A stretch of DNA of 64,000 nt, taken from contig NC_014472.1 of NCBI RefSeq assembly GCF_000153165.2, forward strand, positions 927,501 to 991,500, read 5' to 3'. The position numbers were made by a program, and so were the translations under genes. Positions 19,561 to 28,617 of this stretch are shown in pieces (the stretch's first letter is position 1; each line of letters begins with the position of its first letter). The DNA is from Maribacter sp. HTCC2170 (GTDB lineage Bacteria; Bacteroidota; Bacteroidia; Flavobacteriales; Flavobacteriaceae). A model generated the notes under the pieces. The model worked only from the letters and a program-made list of their open reading frames with translations, was not told where the DNA came from and did not search any database.

Positions 19561-19642
19561 TAAACCCTTATTCCCTAGAGTATAAGGTTTACCTTGTCGC
19601 AATGGCGCATAAAACCCCCTCTTCCCAATAACCACCGGGAAG
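19561..19642 (-). other. Two hairpins between actF and coxB
   Basis: CTTCCC (19621-19626) pairs with GGGAAG (19637-19642) across a 10-base loop. TAAACC(C)TTAT (19561-19571) pairs with ATAAGGTTTA (19582-19591), with one bulged C. Neither is followed by a T-run on the minus strand, so they are not ordinary terminators. They may mark RNA processing or set different expression of act and cox genes; this is inference. Confidence 0.45.
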
Positions 19643-19662
19643 GACAGGAATAAGCTCAGAGA

Positions 19663-20991
19663 CTAATAATGAAAATGTTTACTCTCTTCGATAAACGGAT
19701 TACGTTTAGGTTGAAGAGGTGCTTTGGTCAATGCTCTAAAAATCCAGAAAATGAACAATCCTGCAAAGAATAAAACAGAACCTATTTCGGGTATTCCAAT
19801 GGACCATTGTTTACCAACGGTTGATGGCATAATCATATTGAAAATATCCAAATAATGACCTGCTAATATAATTATACCTGTCATTATAACAAACCAATTG
19901 ATTCTCTTGTAATCACTATTCATCAACAGTAATAACGGTAAAACAAAGTTCATAACTACCATACCAAAAAATGGTAATTTAAAATCATTTATTCGAGTCA
20001 CATAGTATGTTACCTCTTCAGGGATATTAGAATACCAAATCAGCATGAACTGTGAAAACCATAAGTAAGTCCAGAATACACTAATACCAAACATGAACTT
20101 AGCCAAATCATGAATATGGCTATCGTTAACCTCAGGTAAATAATCCTTAGATTTTAAATAAATGGTTACCATGGCGATAACTGTTATACCACAAACGAAC
20201 ATACTTGCAAATACATACCAGCCAAACAAAGTACTGAACCAGTGTGGATCCACACTCATAATCCAATCCCAAGACATCATTGATTCTGATATCAAGTAAA
20301 ATACCAAGAATGCTGCTGATATTTTAAAATTCAATTTAAAATTGGAGTTATCATCAGATTCGTCTTGCTTTAAAGAAAGTTTTCTTGAATACTCCCTATA
20401 AAGTATCCAACCGCCTAAAAATATTACTGCCCTAACCAAAAAGAATGTTGGGTTCAAAAAACCTGCTTTACCTTGTAACAATTTATCATGTGCCACTACA
20501 TCGGCATCCATCCAAACGAACAGGTGATTCATATGCATTACCGATAAAACCAAGATAACAAATACTATAATTCCTCCTGGCACCAAATAGGCTGTAATAC
20601 CTTCCATTACTCTAAAAAGCAGAGGGGCCCAACCAGCCTGTGAAGCTCTCTGTATTGCATAAAAAGCCAATGCTCCAAGAGCTATCATAAAGAAGAAAAA
20701 TGCAGCTACGTACAAAGCAGCCCACGGCTTATTCTGTAATTGATGTAAGACATGCACATCGTGCGCAGCATCATGCCCTTCAGCATGAGCTTCTTCTTCG
20801 TGACCTTCGCTTACAGCATGAGAAGTTTCATCAGCATGTGAATCACCATGACTATCATCATGACTAGCAACCATGGCCTTGGCCTCTTCAACTGTACTCG
20901 GAGCTGATATAAACCCTATACCAATCCCTAAAGCACCAACAATCATTAATATGATTGAAGCAATTCTTAGTTTGTTTGAAAACGTGTACAT
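19663..20991 (-). CDS. actF: Alternative complex III subunit ActF
   Basis: NrfD/PsrC-like integral membrane subunit of the quinol:electron acceptor oxidoreductase. The 442 residues hold about 10 membrane segments. The first (about 9-27) is separated from the second (about 92-112) by an insertion of about 60 residues that is very rich in His, Glu and Asp (for example HDDSHGDSHADETSH and HEEEAHAEGHDAAHD; about ten histidines in 40 residues). ActF is paralogous to ActC in the family. Gene order after actE (21-base gap) and before coxBA is the standard one in Bacteroidota. Confidence 0.92.
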   Translation of the reverse strand: MYTFSNKLRIASIILMIVGALGIGIGFISAPSTVEEAKAMVASHDDSHGDSHADETSHAVSEGHEEEAHAEGHDAAHDVHVLHQLQNKPWAALYVAAFFFFMIALGALAFYAIQRASQAGWAPLLFRVMEGITAYLVPGGIIVFVILVLSVMHMNHLFVWMDADVVAHDKLLQGKAGFLNPTFFLVRAVIFLGGWILYREYSRKLSLKQDESDDNSNFKLNFKISAAFLVFYLISESMMSWDWIMSVDPHWFSTLFGWYVFASMFVCGITVIAMVTIYLKSKDYLPEVNDSHIHDLAKFMFGISVFWTYLWFSQFMLIWYSNIPEEVTYYVTRINDFKLPFFGMVVMNFVLPLLLLMNSDYKRINWFVIMTGIIILAGHYLDIFNMIMPSTVGKQWSIGIPEIGSVLFFAGLFIFWIFRALTKAPLQPKRNPFIEESKHFHY

Positions 20992-21012
20992 ATCTTTAAT
21001 CTATGTATTATT

Positions 21013-21570
21013 TTATAAATCTTGTTTCAATTTCATTACGTACTCGGATACCTGCCAACGCTCTTCAGAATTCAATTGAGATGCGTGAGAACCCATTGCA
21101 TTTAAACCATAATATATAACATGGTTTACACCACCGACAGAAATATTACGCGCAACATCGGCATAACTGGGAACCCCAAGAATTTTTTCCCTTTTCACCA
21201 ATGTTCCTTGACCATCACCTTTGCTACCGTGACAAATTGCACAATATATATCGTACAACTCTTTTCCTTTTGCCAAATTAGCCTCACTCATCAATGAATC
21301 CAATGGACTGGTCCTTAACTTAGAAAGTTCTTTCCCTTCCATAGTATTTTCTATATCATATGGCATAAAACCTCTTGGAACTGTATTCTCTGCAGGCAAC
21401 ATTGCCTCAGAACCACTAGGTAGGAAATCAACCTTTTGATAAGCTTCGTAGCTTACTGGTTCATACATGTTCGGCATATATTGATAATTGGGACTTTCTT
21501 TTTCTGCACAAGCAGCAACAAAGAGTACCAATCCAAATGCCATTCCTAACTTTATAATACTTTTCATCAT
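21013..21570 (-). CDS. actE: Alternative complex III subunit ActE, monoheme cytochrome c lipoprotein
   Basis: I start at 21570 (MMKSIIKLGMAFGLVLF), 7 bases after the actD stop, because this gives a lipoprotein signal ending in FVAACAEK (lipid-modified cysteine about residue 22); the frame is open 13 codons further upstream, overlapping actD. The single heme site is CAICHGSKGDGQG, with a Met ligand probably in GLNAMGSHASQL. In the complex ActE and ActA carry electrons from quinol to the downstream oxidase. About 185 residues, usual for the subunit. Confidence 0.9.
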   Translation of the reverse strand: MMKSIIKLGMAFGLVLFVAACAEKESPNYQYMPNMYEPVSYEAYQKVDFLPSGSEAMLPAENTVPRGFMPYDIENTMEGKELSKLRTSPLDSLMSEANLAKGKELYDIYCAICHGSKGDGQGTLVKREKILGVPSYADVARNISVGGVNHVIYYGLNAMGSHASQLNSEERWQVSEYVMKLKQDL

Positions 21571-21577
21571 CTTATGA

Positions 21578-22099
21578 CTACTTTTCTGAAACATTAATTT
21601 CAACCGCACCGGTGTCCATCAATAAATTCTTTAATTCTTTTTCGTTATCATGAATTGCCAACTCCATTACAAAATGGTCATCAGTTGTTCTAACATCAGG
21701 GTTTTCTGCCTTTTTAAATGGCCATAGTCTACTTCTCAAGTAAAATGTGATCACCATTAAATGAGCCGCAAAAAATACTGTTAACTCAAACATGATTGGT
21801 ACAAATGCCGGCATGTTCTCCAAATAGCTAAAACTTGGCTTACCACCAATGTCTTGGGGCCAATCTTGAATCATGATATAATCCATCATAACAATTGATA
21901 CTATTAGACCAACACAACCGTAAATAAAAGATGTAATGGCTATTCTTGTAGGTGCCAGACCCATAGCTTTATCCAGTCCATGTACTGGAAAAGGACAATA
22001 CACTTCTTCAATATGATGTTTGGCGCCCTTCACCTTTTTGACTGCGTTCATTAACACGTCGTCATCATTATAATATGCATGTATAACTTTAGATGCCAT
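21578..22099 (-). CDS. actD: Alternative complex III subunit ActD
   Basis: Small membrane subunit of the alternative complex III (DUF3341 family). 173 residues with two membrane helices (about 57-78 and 100-120). The cytoplasmic N-terminus begins with VIHAYYNDDDVLMNAVKKVK and contains EEVYCPFPVHGLDKAMG, a family-typical stretch. It starts 3 bases after the actC stop and is followed directly by actE. It has no cofactor site; its role is presumed structural. Confidence 0.9.
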   Translation of the reverse strand: MASKVIHAYYNDDDVLMNAVKKVKGAKHHIEEVYCPFPVHGLDKAMGLAPTRIAITSFIYGCVGLIVSIVMMDYIMIQDWPQDIGGKPSFSYLENMPAFVPIMFELTVFFAAHLMVITFYLRSRLWPFKKAENPDVRTTDDHFVMELAIHDNEKELKNLLMDTGAVEINVSEK

Positions 22100-22102
22100 A
22101 TG

Positions 22103-23839
22103 CTATTGATTGTTATTTAACTTTTTTGCTTGTCCGGCCCAATCATCACGTTGTGCTCTTCCTGGGAACGATTCTGTGATTGAATCCAACAAGTTATATT
22201 CTTTCTCTGTCATACGACTTACCTGAGCAAAAGTGAAAATACCGATTTGATTCAAAGTTTTTTCCATTTGAGGACCAATACCCTTCACTTTCTTGAGGTC
22301 ATCCGCCTTGTCTTTAGATGCATCGAAAACCCCAATAGAATCCAACAAACTAGATACATCTTTAGCAGAATCATTTACTTCTTCATTTACCTCCTCGACT
22401 ACTTCTTCAACAGTTTCACCAACCTTTGTATTACCACTGATTTGATACAATGGCTTACCAGCCTCTCTTAACTTCTTATACTTTTCACCAGAAGATTTTA
22501 ATATAGTCTTAACCTCTGCCTGTGCTATTACAGGGAATGTTCTTGCATATAATAGAAACAGAACAAAGAAGAAACCAATGGTACCTATAAACGTACCTAC
22601 ATCAACAAATGTTGGGGAGAACATACTCCAAGAAGAAGGTAAATAATCTCTATGCAGCGAAGTAACAATAATCACGAAACGCTCAAACCACATTCCTATG
22701 TTCACAATAATTGAAATAAAGAATGAGAACATAATACTGGTTCGTAATTTTTTGAACCACATGAACTGAGGCGAGAATACATTACAGCTCATCATCGCCC
22801 AATACGCCCACCAGTAAGGCCCTGTAGCTCTGTTCAAAAATGCATATTGCTCGTACTCAACTCCAGAATACCATGCCATAAACAGCTCAGTGATATATGC
22901 ACAACCAACTATTGTTCCCGTAATCATGATTACAATGTTCATAAGCTCAATATGCTGCACAGTAATATAAGCCTCTAACCTACATACCTTTCTCATGATA
23001 ATCAGTAGTGTGTTCACCATCGCGAATCCTGAGAATACAGCCCCAGCAACAAAGTATGGAGGAAATATGGTAGTATGCCATCCAGGAATGACCGATGTAG
23101 CAAAGTCAAAAGATACAATAGTATGTACCGAAAGTACCAATGGCGTGGCCAAACCTGCCAAAACCAATGAAACTTCTTCAAAACGTTGCCAATCCTTGGC
23201 ACGACCTGTCCAACCAAAACTTAATAAGCTGTATATTTTCTTTTGAAAAGGAAGTACGGCCCTATCCCGGATCATTGCAAAATCAGGCAACAAACCTGTC
23301 CACCAGAATACCAATGAAACAGACAAATACGTCGAAATCGCGAATACATCCCACAATAACGGAGAATTAAAGTTCACCCACAACGAACCAAATTGGTTTG
23401 GAATAGGCAACACCCAATAAGCCAACCACGGGCGGCCCATGTGTATAATCGGAAACAAACCAGCTTGTACAACCGAAAAAATGGTCATAGCCTCCGCAGA
23501 TCGGTTAATTGCCATTCTCCATTTTTGTCTAAAAAGTAAAAGTACAGCAGAAATCAATGTACCTGCATGTCCAATTCCTACCCACCAAACAAAGTTTGTG
23601 ATATCCCAAGCCCAGTTAACTGTTTTGTTCAAACCCCAGGTACCAATACCAGTAGAGATTGTGTAAATAATACAACCAATACCCCACAGGAATGCTGCCA
23701 AAGCAATGGAAAAAACAATCCACCAATGCTTGTTGGCTCTTCCCTCAACAGGAGCGGCAATATCCACAGTTACGTCGTGGTAGCCTTTATCTCCAAGAAC
23801 TAGGGGTTTTCGTATAGGTGCTTCGTAATGCGACGCCAT
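22103..23839 (-). CDS. actC: Alternative complex III subunit ActC with C-terminal helix-hairpin-helix module
   Basis: NrfD/PsrC-like membrane subunit that forms a quinol site in alternative complex III. Residues 1-460 hold about 10 membrane helices (for example WWIVFSIALAAFLWGIGCII near 40). The remaining about 118 residues are unusual for an NrfD protein: an acidic linker (EEVVEEVNEEVND, about 472-485), then a soluble module at 515-578 with KVKGIGPQMEKTLNQIGI, TFAQVSRM and DDWAGQAKKL. This is a helix-hairpin-helix-like domain of the kind also found at the end of ribosomal protein S2 in this window. The start lies 34 bases after the actB stop. Confidence 0.93.
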   Translation of the reverse strand: MASHYEAPIRKPLVLGDKGYHDVTVDIAAPVEGRANKHWWIVFSIALAAFLWGIGCIIYTISTGIGTWGLNKTVNWAWDITNFVWWVGIGHAGTLISAVLLLFRQKWRMAINRSAEAMTIFSVVQAGLFPIIHMGRPWLAYWVLPIPNQFGSLWVNFNSPLLWDVFAISTYLSVSLVFWWTGLLPDFAMIRDRAVLPFQKKIYSLLSFGWTGRAKDWQRFEEVSLVLAGLATPLVLSVHTIVSFDFATSVIPGWHTTIFPPYFVAGAVFSGFAMVNTLLIIMRKVCRLEAYITVQHIELMNIVIMITGTIVGCAYITELFMAWYSGVEYEQYAFLNRATGPYWWAYWAMMSCNVFSPQFMWFKKLRTSIMFSFFISIIVNIGMWFERFVIIVTSLHRDYLPSSWSMFSPTFVDVGTFIGTIGFFFVLFLLYARTFPVIAQAEVKTILKSSGEKYKKLREAGKPLYQISGNTKVGETVEEVVEEVNEEVNDSAKDVSSLLDSIGVFDASKDKADDLKKVKGIGPQMEKTLNQIGIFTFAQVSRMTEKEYNLLDSITESFPGRAQRDDWAGQAKKLNNNQ

Positions 23840-23873
23840 AATTTTTATTAAGTTACTTTGCTAAATATTATTT

Positions 23874-26800
23874 TTATGCTTCGTTGCTATTTCTCACTTT
23901 TACGTGATAAAAAACATTTGGTTTAGTCCCTACATGCTCCAGCAAATGGTATGTACGATCACTTTCCTTCAACTCCGCTATCTCACTTTTCTCATCATTT
24001 ACATCGCCAAATACAATAGCCCCATTACTACAAGCCATTGAACAAGCGGTTTGGAACTCGCCATCCTTAATCATGCGACCATCCCTTTTGGCATCAAGAA
24101 TAGTTTTCTGTGTTTTTTGAATACACATCGAACATTTTTCTATTACCCCTCTAGACCGAACATTAACATCTGGATTAAGTACCATTTTACCCAAATCATT
24201 GTTCATATGGTAATCAAACTCATCATTGTTGTTATAAAGGAACCAATTGAACCTACGTACTTTGTAAGGACAGTTATTCGCACAATATCTTGTACCAACA
24301 CATCTATTATAGGCCATTTGATTCTGCCCTTGACGACCATGTGAAGTTGCCGCAACAGGACAAACAGTCTCACAAGGCGCATGGTTACAGTGCTGACACA
24401 TTATTGGCTGAAATGCTACCTGAGGATTGGTTGCTGGATCTTCCAACTCACCAAAACCACCCAAAGAGCCCTTATCACCAGACAAGCCATTAAACTCATC
24501 CTTTTTAACATTATCCTCTTCAAATGTATCTTCAGAAGAATAATACCTATCTATACGCAGCCAGTGCATATCTCTAGATTTTCTCACCTCTTCCTTGCCA
24601 ACCACAGGAACGTTATTCTCTGTTCCACAGGCAATGACACAAGCCCCACATCCAGTACAGGCGTTCAAGTCAATGGACATATTAAAATGATGCCCTATCG
24701 AACGATCAAATTCATCCCAAAGATCTACTGAAGTTGCAGGAACCTCTTGGTGATCCAAAGAGACAACAGGAACCTCATTCCATTCTGAATGATTCTTTGT
24801 ATTGAATATTTCTAAAGTAGTTTCTTTGATAATATCACCTCTACCCATTAAGGTATTATGCAATTGCATACAGGCGAACTCATGCATCCCCACTGATTTT
24901 TCAATCGTAGCAGATTGCACATTATTAAAGCCTTGATATAAAGGATAGGCATTAACACCGGTTTGCATTTCTGATTTCATCCCTACTTGCCTACCATAAC
25001 CAAGAGCCAAACCAATTGAACCTGCAGCTTGTCCGGGTTGAATCAACACAGGCACATTGTCAATAGTCACTCCATTAACAGTTAATTTGGCATAACTACC
25101 GTCTAAACCACCGTTGGCAACGTTTTCATTTATTAAACCTAAGTTTTCAGCATCTGCTTTAGATACAGTAACATAGTTATCCCAAGAAACCCGTGAAATA
25201 GGATCTGGAAATTCTTGCAACCAAGGGTTGCCAGCTTGTTGGCCATCACCCATACCCACCTTCGAATATAAAGTAAGCTCCATTCCGCCGCCACTAGTGG
25301 CACTGGCTAAACTTCGAACCGCAGAAGTTACATCTACCGATGTAGCTTCCTCCTCAACACCAACAACAGTTGCTACTGATTCCACCAACTCATCAACTGC
25401 GCTGGAACCAGCTACAAAGACACCATCATGCAAGGCTTTATTCCAATCACCTCCATTAAGAACATCTGTGCTCCAAGCTTCTTTTATATAATCGTAATAA
25501 CTTTTATCACTACCCATCCACTGCAATAAAGCAGATTGTACCTGTCTTGTATCAAAAAGCTCTTTAATAGTAGGTTGCATTAAACCATAATGACCTTTCT
25601 TGATTTGTGTATCACCCCAAGATTCCAAATAGTGGTTTGAAGCGGCAGCATAATTGGTCATTTCTGTTGTTTCTGTCCAATTGGTAGTAAAAGCAATCGA
25701 AAGATCAACTTTCTCGATTCCTTCCGCAAAATCAACAGCATTTGGCAAAGTATACATTGGGTTAACACCATCAATGATCAACGCTCCAACGCGACCCGCT
25801 TTCATATCAGCAATCAATGTATCTACGCTTTTCGCATTTCCTTGACGAACATATTTAGGAGCCTTCGCATCAAAAGCAGAACTGCCTAACATTTCATTTA
25901 TTGCCAAAACAACGGCTTGAGCATTCTCATCTTGCAATCCCGTCACAACAACGGCTGCTCCCTTATTATTACTTATTGCCTTAGCAGCACTTTCAACTGC
26001 CCTTTGCGCATATTCTGGAATTTCACCACTCGTGGTGGTTCCATTCAATTTTGCAAATAATTGTGCTAGCGCAACTTTTTGTTGCATTGGAGTAAGAGGC
26101 ACTCTTTGATCAGCATTAGCTCCGGTCAAAGACATATTAGCTTCAAACTGTACATGCTTGGACATCTTTCCATTTTTTGGAACCCGGCCTTTCGAATATC
26201 CACTATCGTAACCACCACCTTGCCAGTCAGCAAGGAAATCAGCACCAAAAGAAATTATAACCTCGGCTTTCTCAAAATCATAATCAGCCAAAGCCCTTTC
26301 CCCATATCTTGCCTCGAAAGCATTAATTGCAGCATCCTCAGAAATGGCATCATATGTAACATGATTGACCGTACTGTACATTTCCTTAAATTCAGAAATC
26401 AACTTTGAGGTTGAAGGACTTGCATATGTTTGAGTCAATAAAGCAATTTGTTTTCCCGCTGTATTCAGGCTTGCCAACTTCGCTTTTACATCGGCATCTA
26501 TAGCGCTCCATTCAACAGGTTCGCCATCTTTAAGAGGACCTTGCAGTCTAGTACTGTCATATAATGACAATACAGAACCTTGAACACGAGCATTAGCGCC
26601 ACCATTAATCTTGGTAGCTGTATTGTTTTCAATCTTGATTGGTCTACCCTCTCTAGTTTTTACCAAAACACTGGCAAAATCAAAACCATTTGCAATAGTT
26701 GTTGCATAGTAATTGGCCACACCAGGAACAATACTTTCTGGCTGAACCACATAAGGAATAGATTTTCTCACAGGACCCTCACAGGCCGCCATAGCTGCAG

Positions 26801-26993
26801 CAGCAGTGCTAAAACCAACATATTTAAGAAAATCCCTTCTGTTTGTATTTGAAGATGACAAATTTTCTTTGTCACCCAAAAACTCGTCAACAGGAATTTC
26901 TTGAACAAATTCATTCTGCTTTAGCGTCTCAACAATGGAATCGTTTGGATTTAACTCCGCTTCGTTCTTCCAATATTTTTTGTTTGATGCCAT
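23874..26993 (-). CDS. actB: Alternative complex III subunit ActB, iron-sulfur protein
   Basis: 1039 residues combining a molybdopterin-oxidoreductase-like domain (about 90-740, in the family lacking the cofactor) and a four-cluster ferredoxin domain (about 750-1000). Cysteine groups are CTGCGACVIAC, CQHCNHAPCETVCP, CVGTRYCANNCPYKVRRF and CSMCIQKTQ with ACSMACSNGAIVFGD. A Tat-type signal, NRRDFLKYVGFSTAAAAM, ends in AACEGP at about residue 70, so the protein is exported folded and possibly lipid-anchored. The signal follows about 50 extra residues containing EFVQEIPVDEFLGD, a feature of this subunit. It is the second gene of the operon, 33 bases after actA. Confidence 0.94.
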   Translation of the reverse strand: MASNKKYWKNEAELNPNDSIVETLKQNEFVQEIPVDEFLGDKENLSSSNTNRRDFLKYVGFSTAAAAMAACEGPVRKSIPYVVQPESIVPGVANYYATTIANGFDFASVLVKTREGRPIKIENNTATKINGGANARVQGSVLSLYDSTRLQGPLKDGEPVEWSAIDADVKAKLASLNTAGKQIALLTQTYASPSTSKLISEFKEMYSTVNHVTYDAISEDAAINAFEARYGERALADYDFEKAEVIISFGADFLADWQGGGYDSGYSKGRVPKNGKMSKHVQFEANMSLTGANADQRVPLTPMQQKVALAQLFAKLNGTTTSGEIPEYAQRAVESAAKAISNNKGAAVVVTGLQDENAQAVVLAINEMLGSSAFDAKAPKYVRQGNAKSVDTLIADMKAGRVGALIIDGVNPMYTLPNAVDFAEGIEKVDLSIAFTTNWTETTEMTNYAAASNHYLESWGDTQIKKGHYGLMQPTIKELFDTRQVQSALLQWMGSDKSYYDYIKEAWSTDVLNGGDWNKALHDGVFVAGSSAVDELVESVATVVGVEEEATSVDVTSAVRSLASATSGGGMELTLYSKVGMGDGQQAGNPWLQEFPDPISRVSWDNYVTVSKADAENLGLINENVANGGLDGSYAKLTVNGVTIDNVPVLIQPGQAAGSIGLALGYGRQVGMKSEMQTGVNAYPLYQGFNNVQSATIEKSVGMHEFACMQLHNTLMGRGDIIKETTLEIFNTKNHSEWNEVPVVSLDHQEVPATSVDLWDEFDRSIGHHFNMSIDLNACTGCGACVIACGTENNVPVVGKEEVRKSRDMHWLRIDRYYSSEDTFEEDNVKKDEFNGLSGDKGSLGGFGELEDPATNPQVAFQPIMCQHCNHAPCETVCPVAATSHGRQGQNQMAYNRCVGTRYCANNCPYKVRRFNWFLYNNNDEFDYHMNNDLGKMVLNPDVNVRSRGVIEKCSMCIQKTQKTILDAKRDGRMIKDGEFQTACSMACSNGAIVFGDVNDEKSEIAELKESDRTYHLLEHVGTKPNVFYHVKVRNSNEA

Positions 26994-27026
26994 ACGATAT
27001 ATCTGTAATTAGCTACTTTATTTTTA

Positions 27027-28385
27027 TTAATAATGACATTTTCCACATTCCAAACCACCCATCTGGGCCGCTGTCAATTGGTCAACTCCATATTTCTTTG
27101 AAAGCTCCTCGTGAATCTTGGCATAATATTCATTACCCTCAACCTTCACATTAGTTTCTTTATGACAGTTTATACACCACCCCATTGTCAATGGAGAATA
27201 CTGCTCTACAATCTCCATCTCCTCAACAGGACCGTGACAAGTCTGACACTCTATTCCAGCCACCGAAACGTGTTGTGAGTGGTTGAAATAAACCAAGTCA
27301 GGTAAGTTATGTACCTGCACCCATTCCACCGGCTGAGTATCACCGGTATACTCCTGGTTTTCTTCGTCCCATCCAACGGCTTTATATAATTTCTTTATTT
27401 CACCAGTATAGAACTCATTAGTGTACCCGTTAGCCAAATCCTCTTTTGAAGGACCTTCAGGGTTTCCTTGATATTCATAAATAGATTTATGACAATTCAT
27501 ACACACATTCAAAGAAGGTATCCCTGAATGTTTTGATACTCTTGCCGATGAGTGACAATACTTACACTCAATCTTATTATCCCCAGCATGTATTTTATGG
27601 GAATAATGAATTGGTTGAATTGGCGCATAACCTTGATCAATACCTATCTGCATCATCCAACCGTAGGCGAAATACGCCCCTGCCAGTAAAAGTAAAATCG
27701 CAGAAACCAATACCAAGAACTGATTCTTTGCAAATGCTTTCCACAATGGTAAACTTCTTTCAGATTTAGCCTTTTCCAAATCAAGTCCATTGGCCTCAGC
27801 AATGCGTTTCAACGTTCGTTGCACCAAAATGAGCATCATTATCAATAAGGCCAAGACAATACCTAGTGCCCCTAGAATCAACTCATTTGAAATTCCTGAA
27901 GATTTAGCCGAATCAGCCTCACCAACAGCAGTATCCGCAACAACTACTGGAGCTGGAGGCGGTGCTGCCGTGTAGGCCAAAATATCATCTATATCAGTGT
28001 TCGACAACGTAGGAAATGCCGTCATTGGTGCTTGCGAATATTCATTGTAAATCTTATTCGCATAAGCATCACCATCCTTTATCATACCTGGACTATTCTT
28101 TATCCAAGTATTTAACCACTCACGATCCAAACCTTCATCTTCACTAAGGCGGGATTCAACATTCGCCAAAGACGGACCCGTCATTTTTCGAGTCAATGAG
28201 TGACAAGCAGCACAATTTTGGTTAAAAAGTGTCTTTCCCTTTACAGCATCACCAGATACAGCTTCAACCTCTGCGACTACAGCTGCATCATCCTGTGCAG
28301 TAAGAGAAATGGAAAAAAGTAGGAAAACTACTAGACTGATACCTAAAACTTTAGAAATTTGATTGCGGTATATTACCTTTTTCAT
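27027..28385 (-). CDS. actA: Alternative complex III subunit ActA, multiheme cytochrome c
   Basis: 452 residues with six CxxCH heme sites: CAACH (about 59) in an N-terminal monoheme domain, and CKYCH, CMNCH, CQTCH, CINCH and CGKCH in the C-terminal pentaheme part. Between them are two hydrophobic segments (about 168-190 and 215-240). A signal-like helix begins the protein (LGISLVVFLLFSISLTAQ). The Rhodothermus marinus subunit is pentaheme, so the N-terminal cytochrome domain is an addition here, though I believe it is widespread in Flavobacteriia. First gene of the act-cox operon, with a clear promoter and an 80-base structured leader. Confidence 0.94.
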   Translation of the reverse strand: MKKVIYRNQISKVLGISLVVFLLFSISLTAQDDAAVVAEVEAVSGDAVKGKTLFNQNCAACHSLTRKMTGPSLANVESRLSEDEGLDREWLNTWIKNSPGMIKDGDAYANKIYNEYSQAPMTAFPTLSNTDIDDILAYTAAPPPAPVVVADTAVGEADSAKSSGISNELILGALGIVLALLIMMLILVQRTLKRIAEANGLDLEKAKSERSLPLWKAFAKNQFLVLVSAILLLLAGAYFAYGWMMQIGIDQGYAPIQPIHYSHKIHAGDNKIECKYCHSSARVSKHSGIPSLNVCMNCHKSIYEYQGNPEGPSKEDLANGYTNEFYTGEIKKLYKAVGWDEENQEYTGDTQPVEWVQVHNLPDLVYFNHSQHVSVAGIECQTCHGPVEEMEIVEQYSPLTMGWCINCHKETNVKVEGNEYYAKIHEELSKKYGVDQLTAAQMGGLECGKCHY

Positions 28386-28411
28386 ATATAGAATATTTCA
28401 ATCGAATTTTT

Positions 28412-28460
28412 GGCACGGTTATTACTATAATAAGGGTAAAATCATTCTTTTAACCGTACC
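28412..28460 (-). other. Structured leader of the act-cox operon
   Basis: In the minus-strand RNA, GGUACGGUUA (28460-28451) can pair over 10 bases, one a G-U, with UAACCGUGCC (28421-28412) around a 29-base loop. A competing shorter stem uses GGUUAAAA (28455-28448) with UUUUACCC (28441-28434). The two cannot form together. No T-run follows, so it is not a plain terminator. Confidence 0.45.
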
Positions 28461-28471
28461 TGAATTGTTGG

Positions 28472-28501
28472 CAAAAATACGGATTAGACTTTATTTGCAA
28501 A
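28472..28501 (-). promoter_or_regulatory. Promoter of actABCDEF-coxBA
   Basis: TTTG (28498-28501) is followed after 18 bases by TATTTTTG (28472-28479) on the minus strand, an exact TAnnTTTG match. The inferred start near 28466 gives a leader of about 80 bases before actA. Confidence 0.72.
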
Positions 28502-28577
28502 ATGTTAAGGTATTGATAATTATAATTTATAATTGTTCTAAATAAATGGGAAAAGTTTTCAATAGTCATTAAAAATT

Positions 28578-28585
28578 TACTTTTG
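28578..28585 (+). promoter_or_regulatory. Candidate -7 box of the SPOR-domain gene
   Basis: TACTTTTG matches TAnnTTTG exactly, with GTTTT about 18 bases upstream as a poor -33. The inferred transcript start falls at about 28590-28593, on top of the first ATG (28591). This favours the ATG at 28618 as the real start. Confidence 0.5.
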
Positions 28586-28617
28586 TAAAGATGAAAATAT
28601 ATCATAACAATAACACC

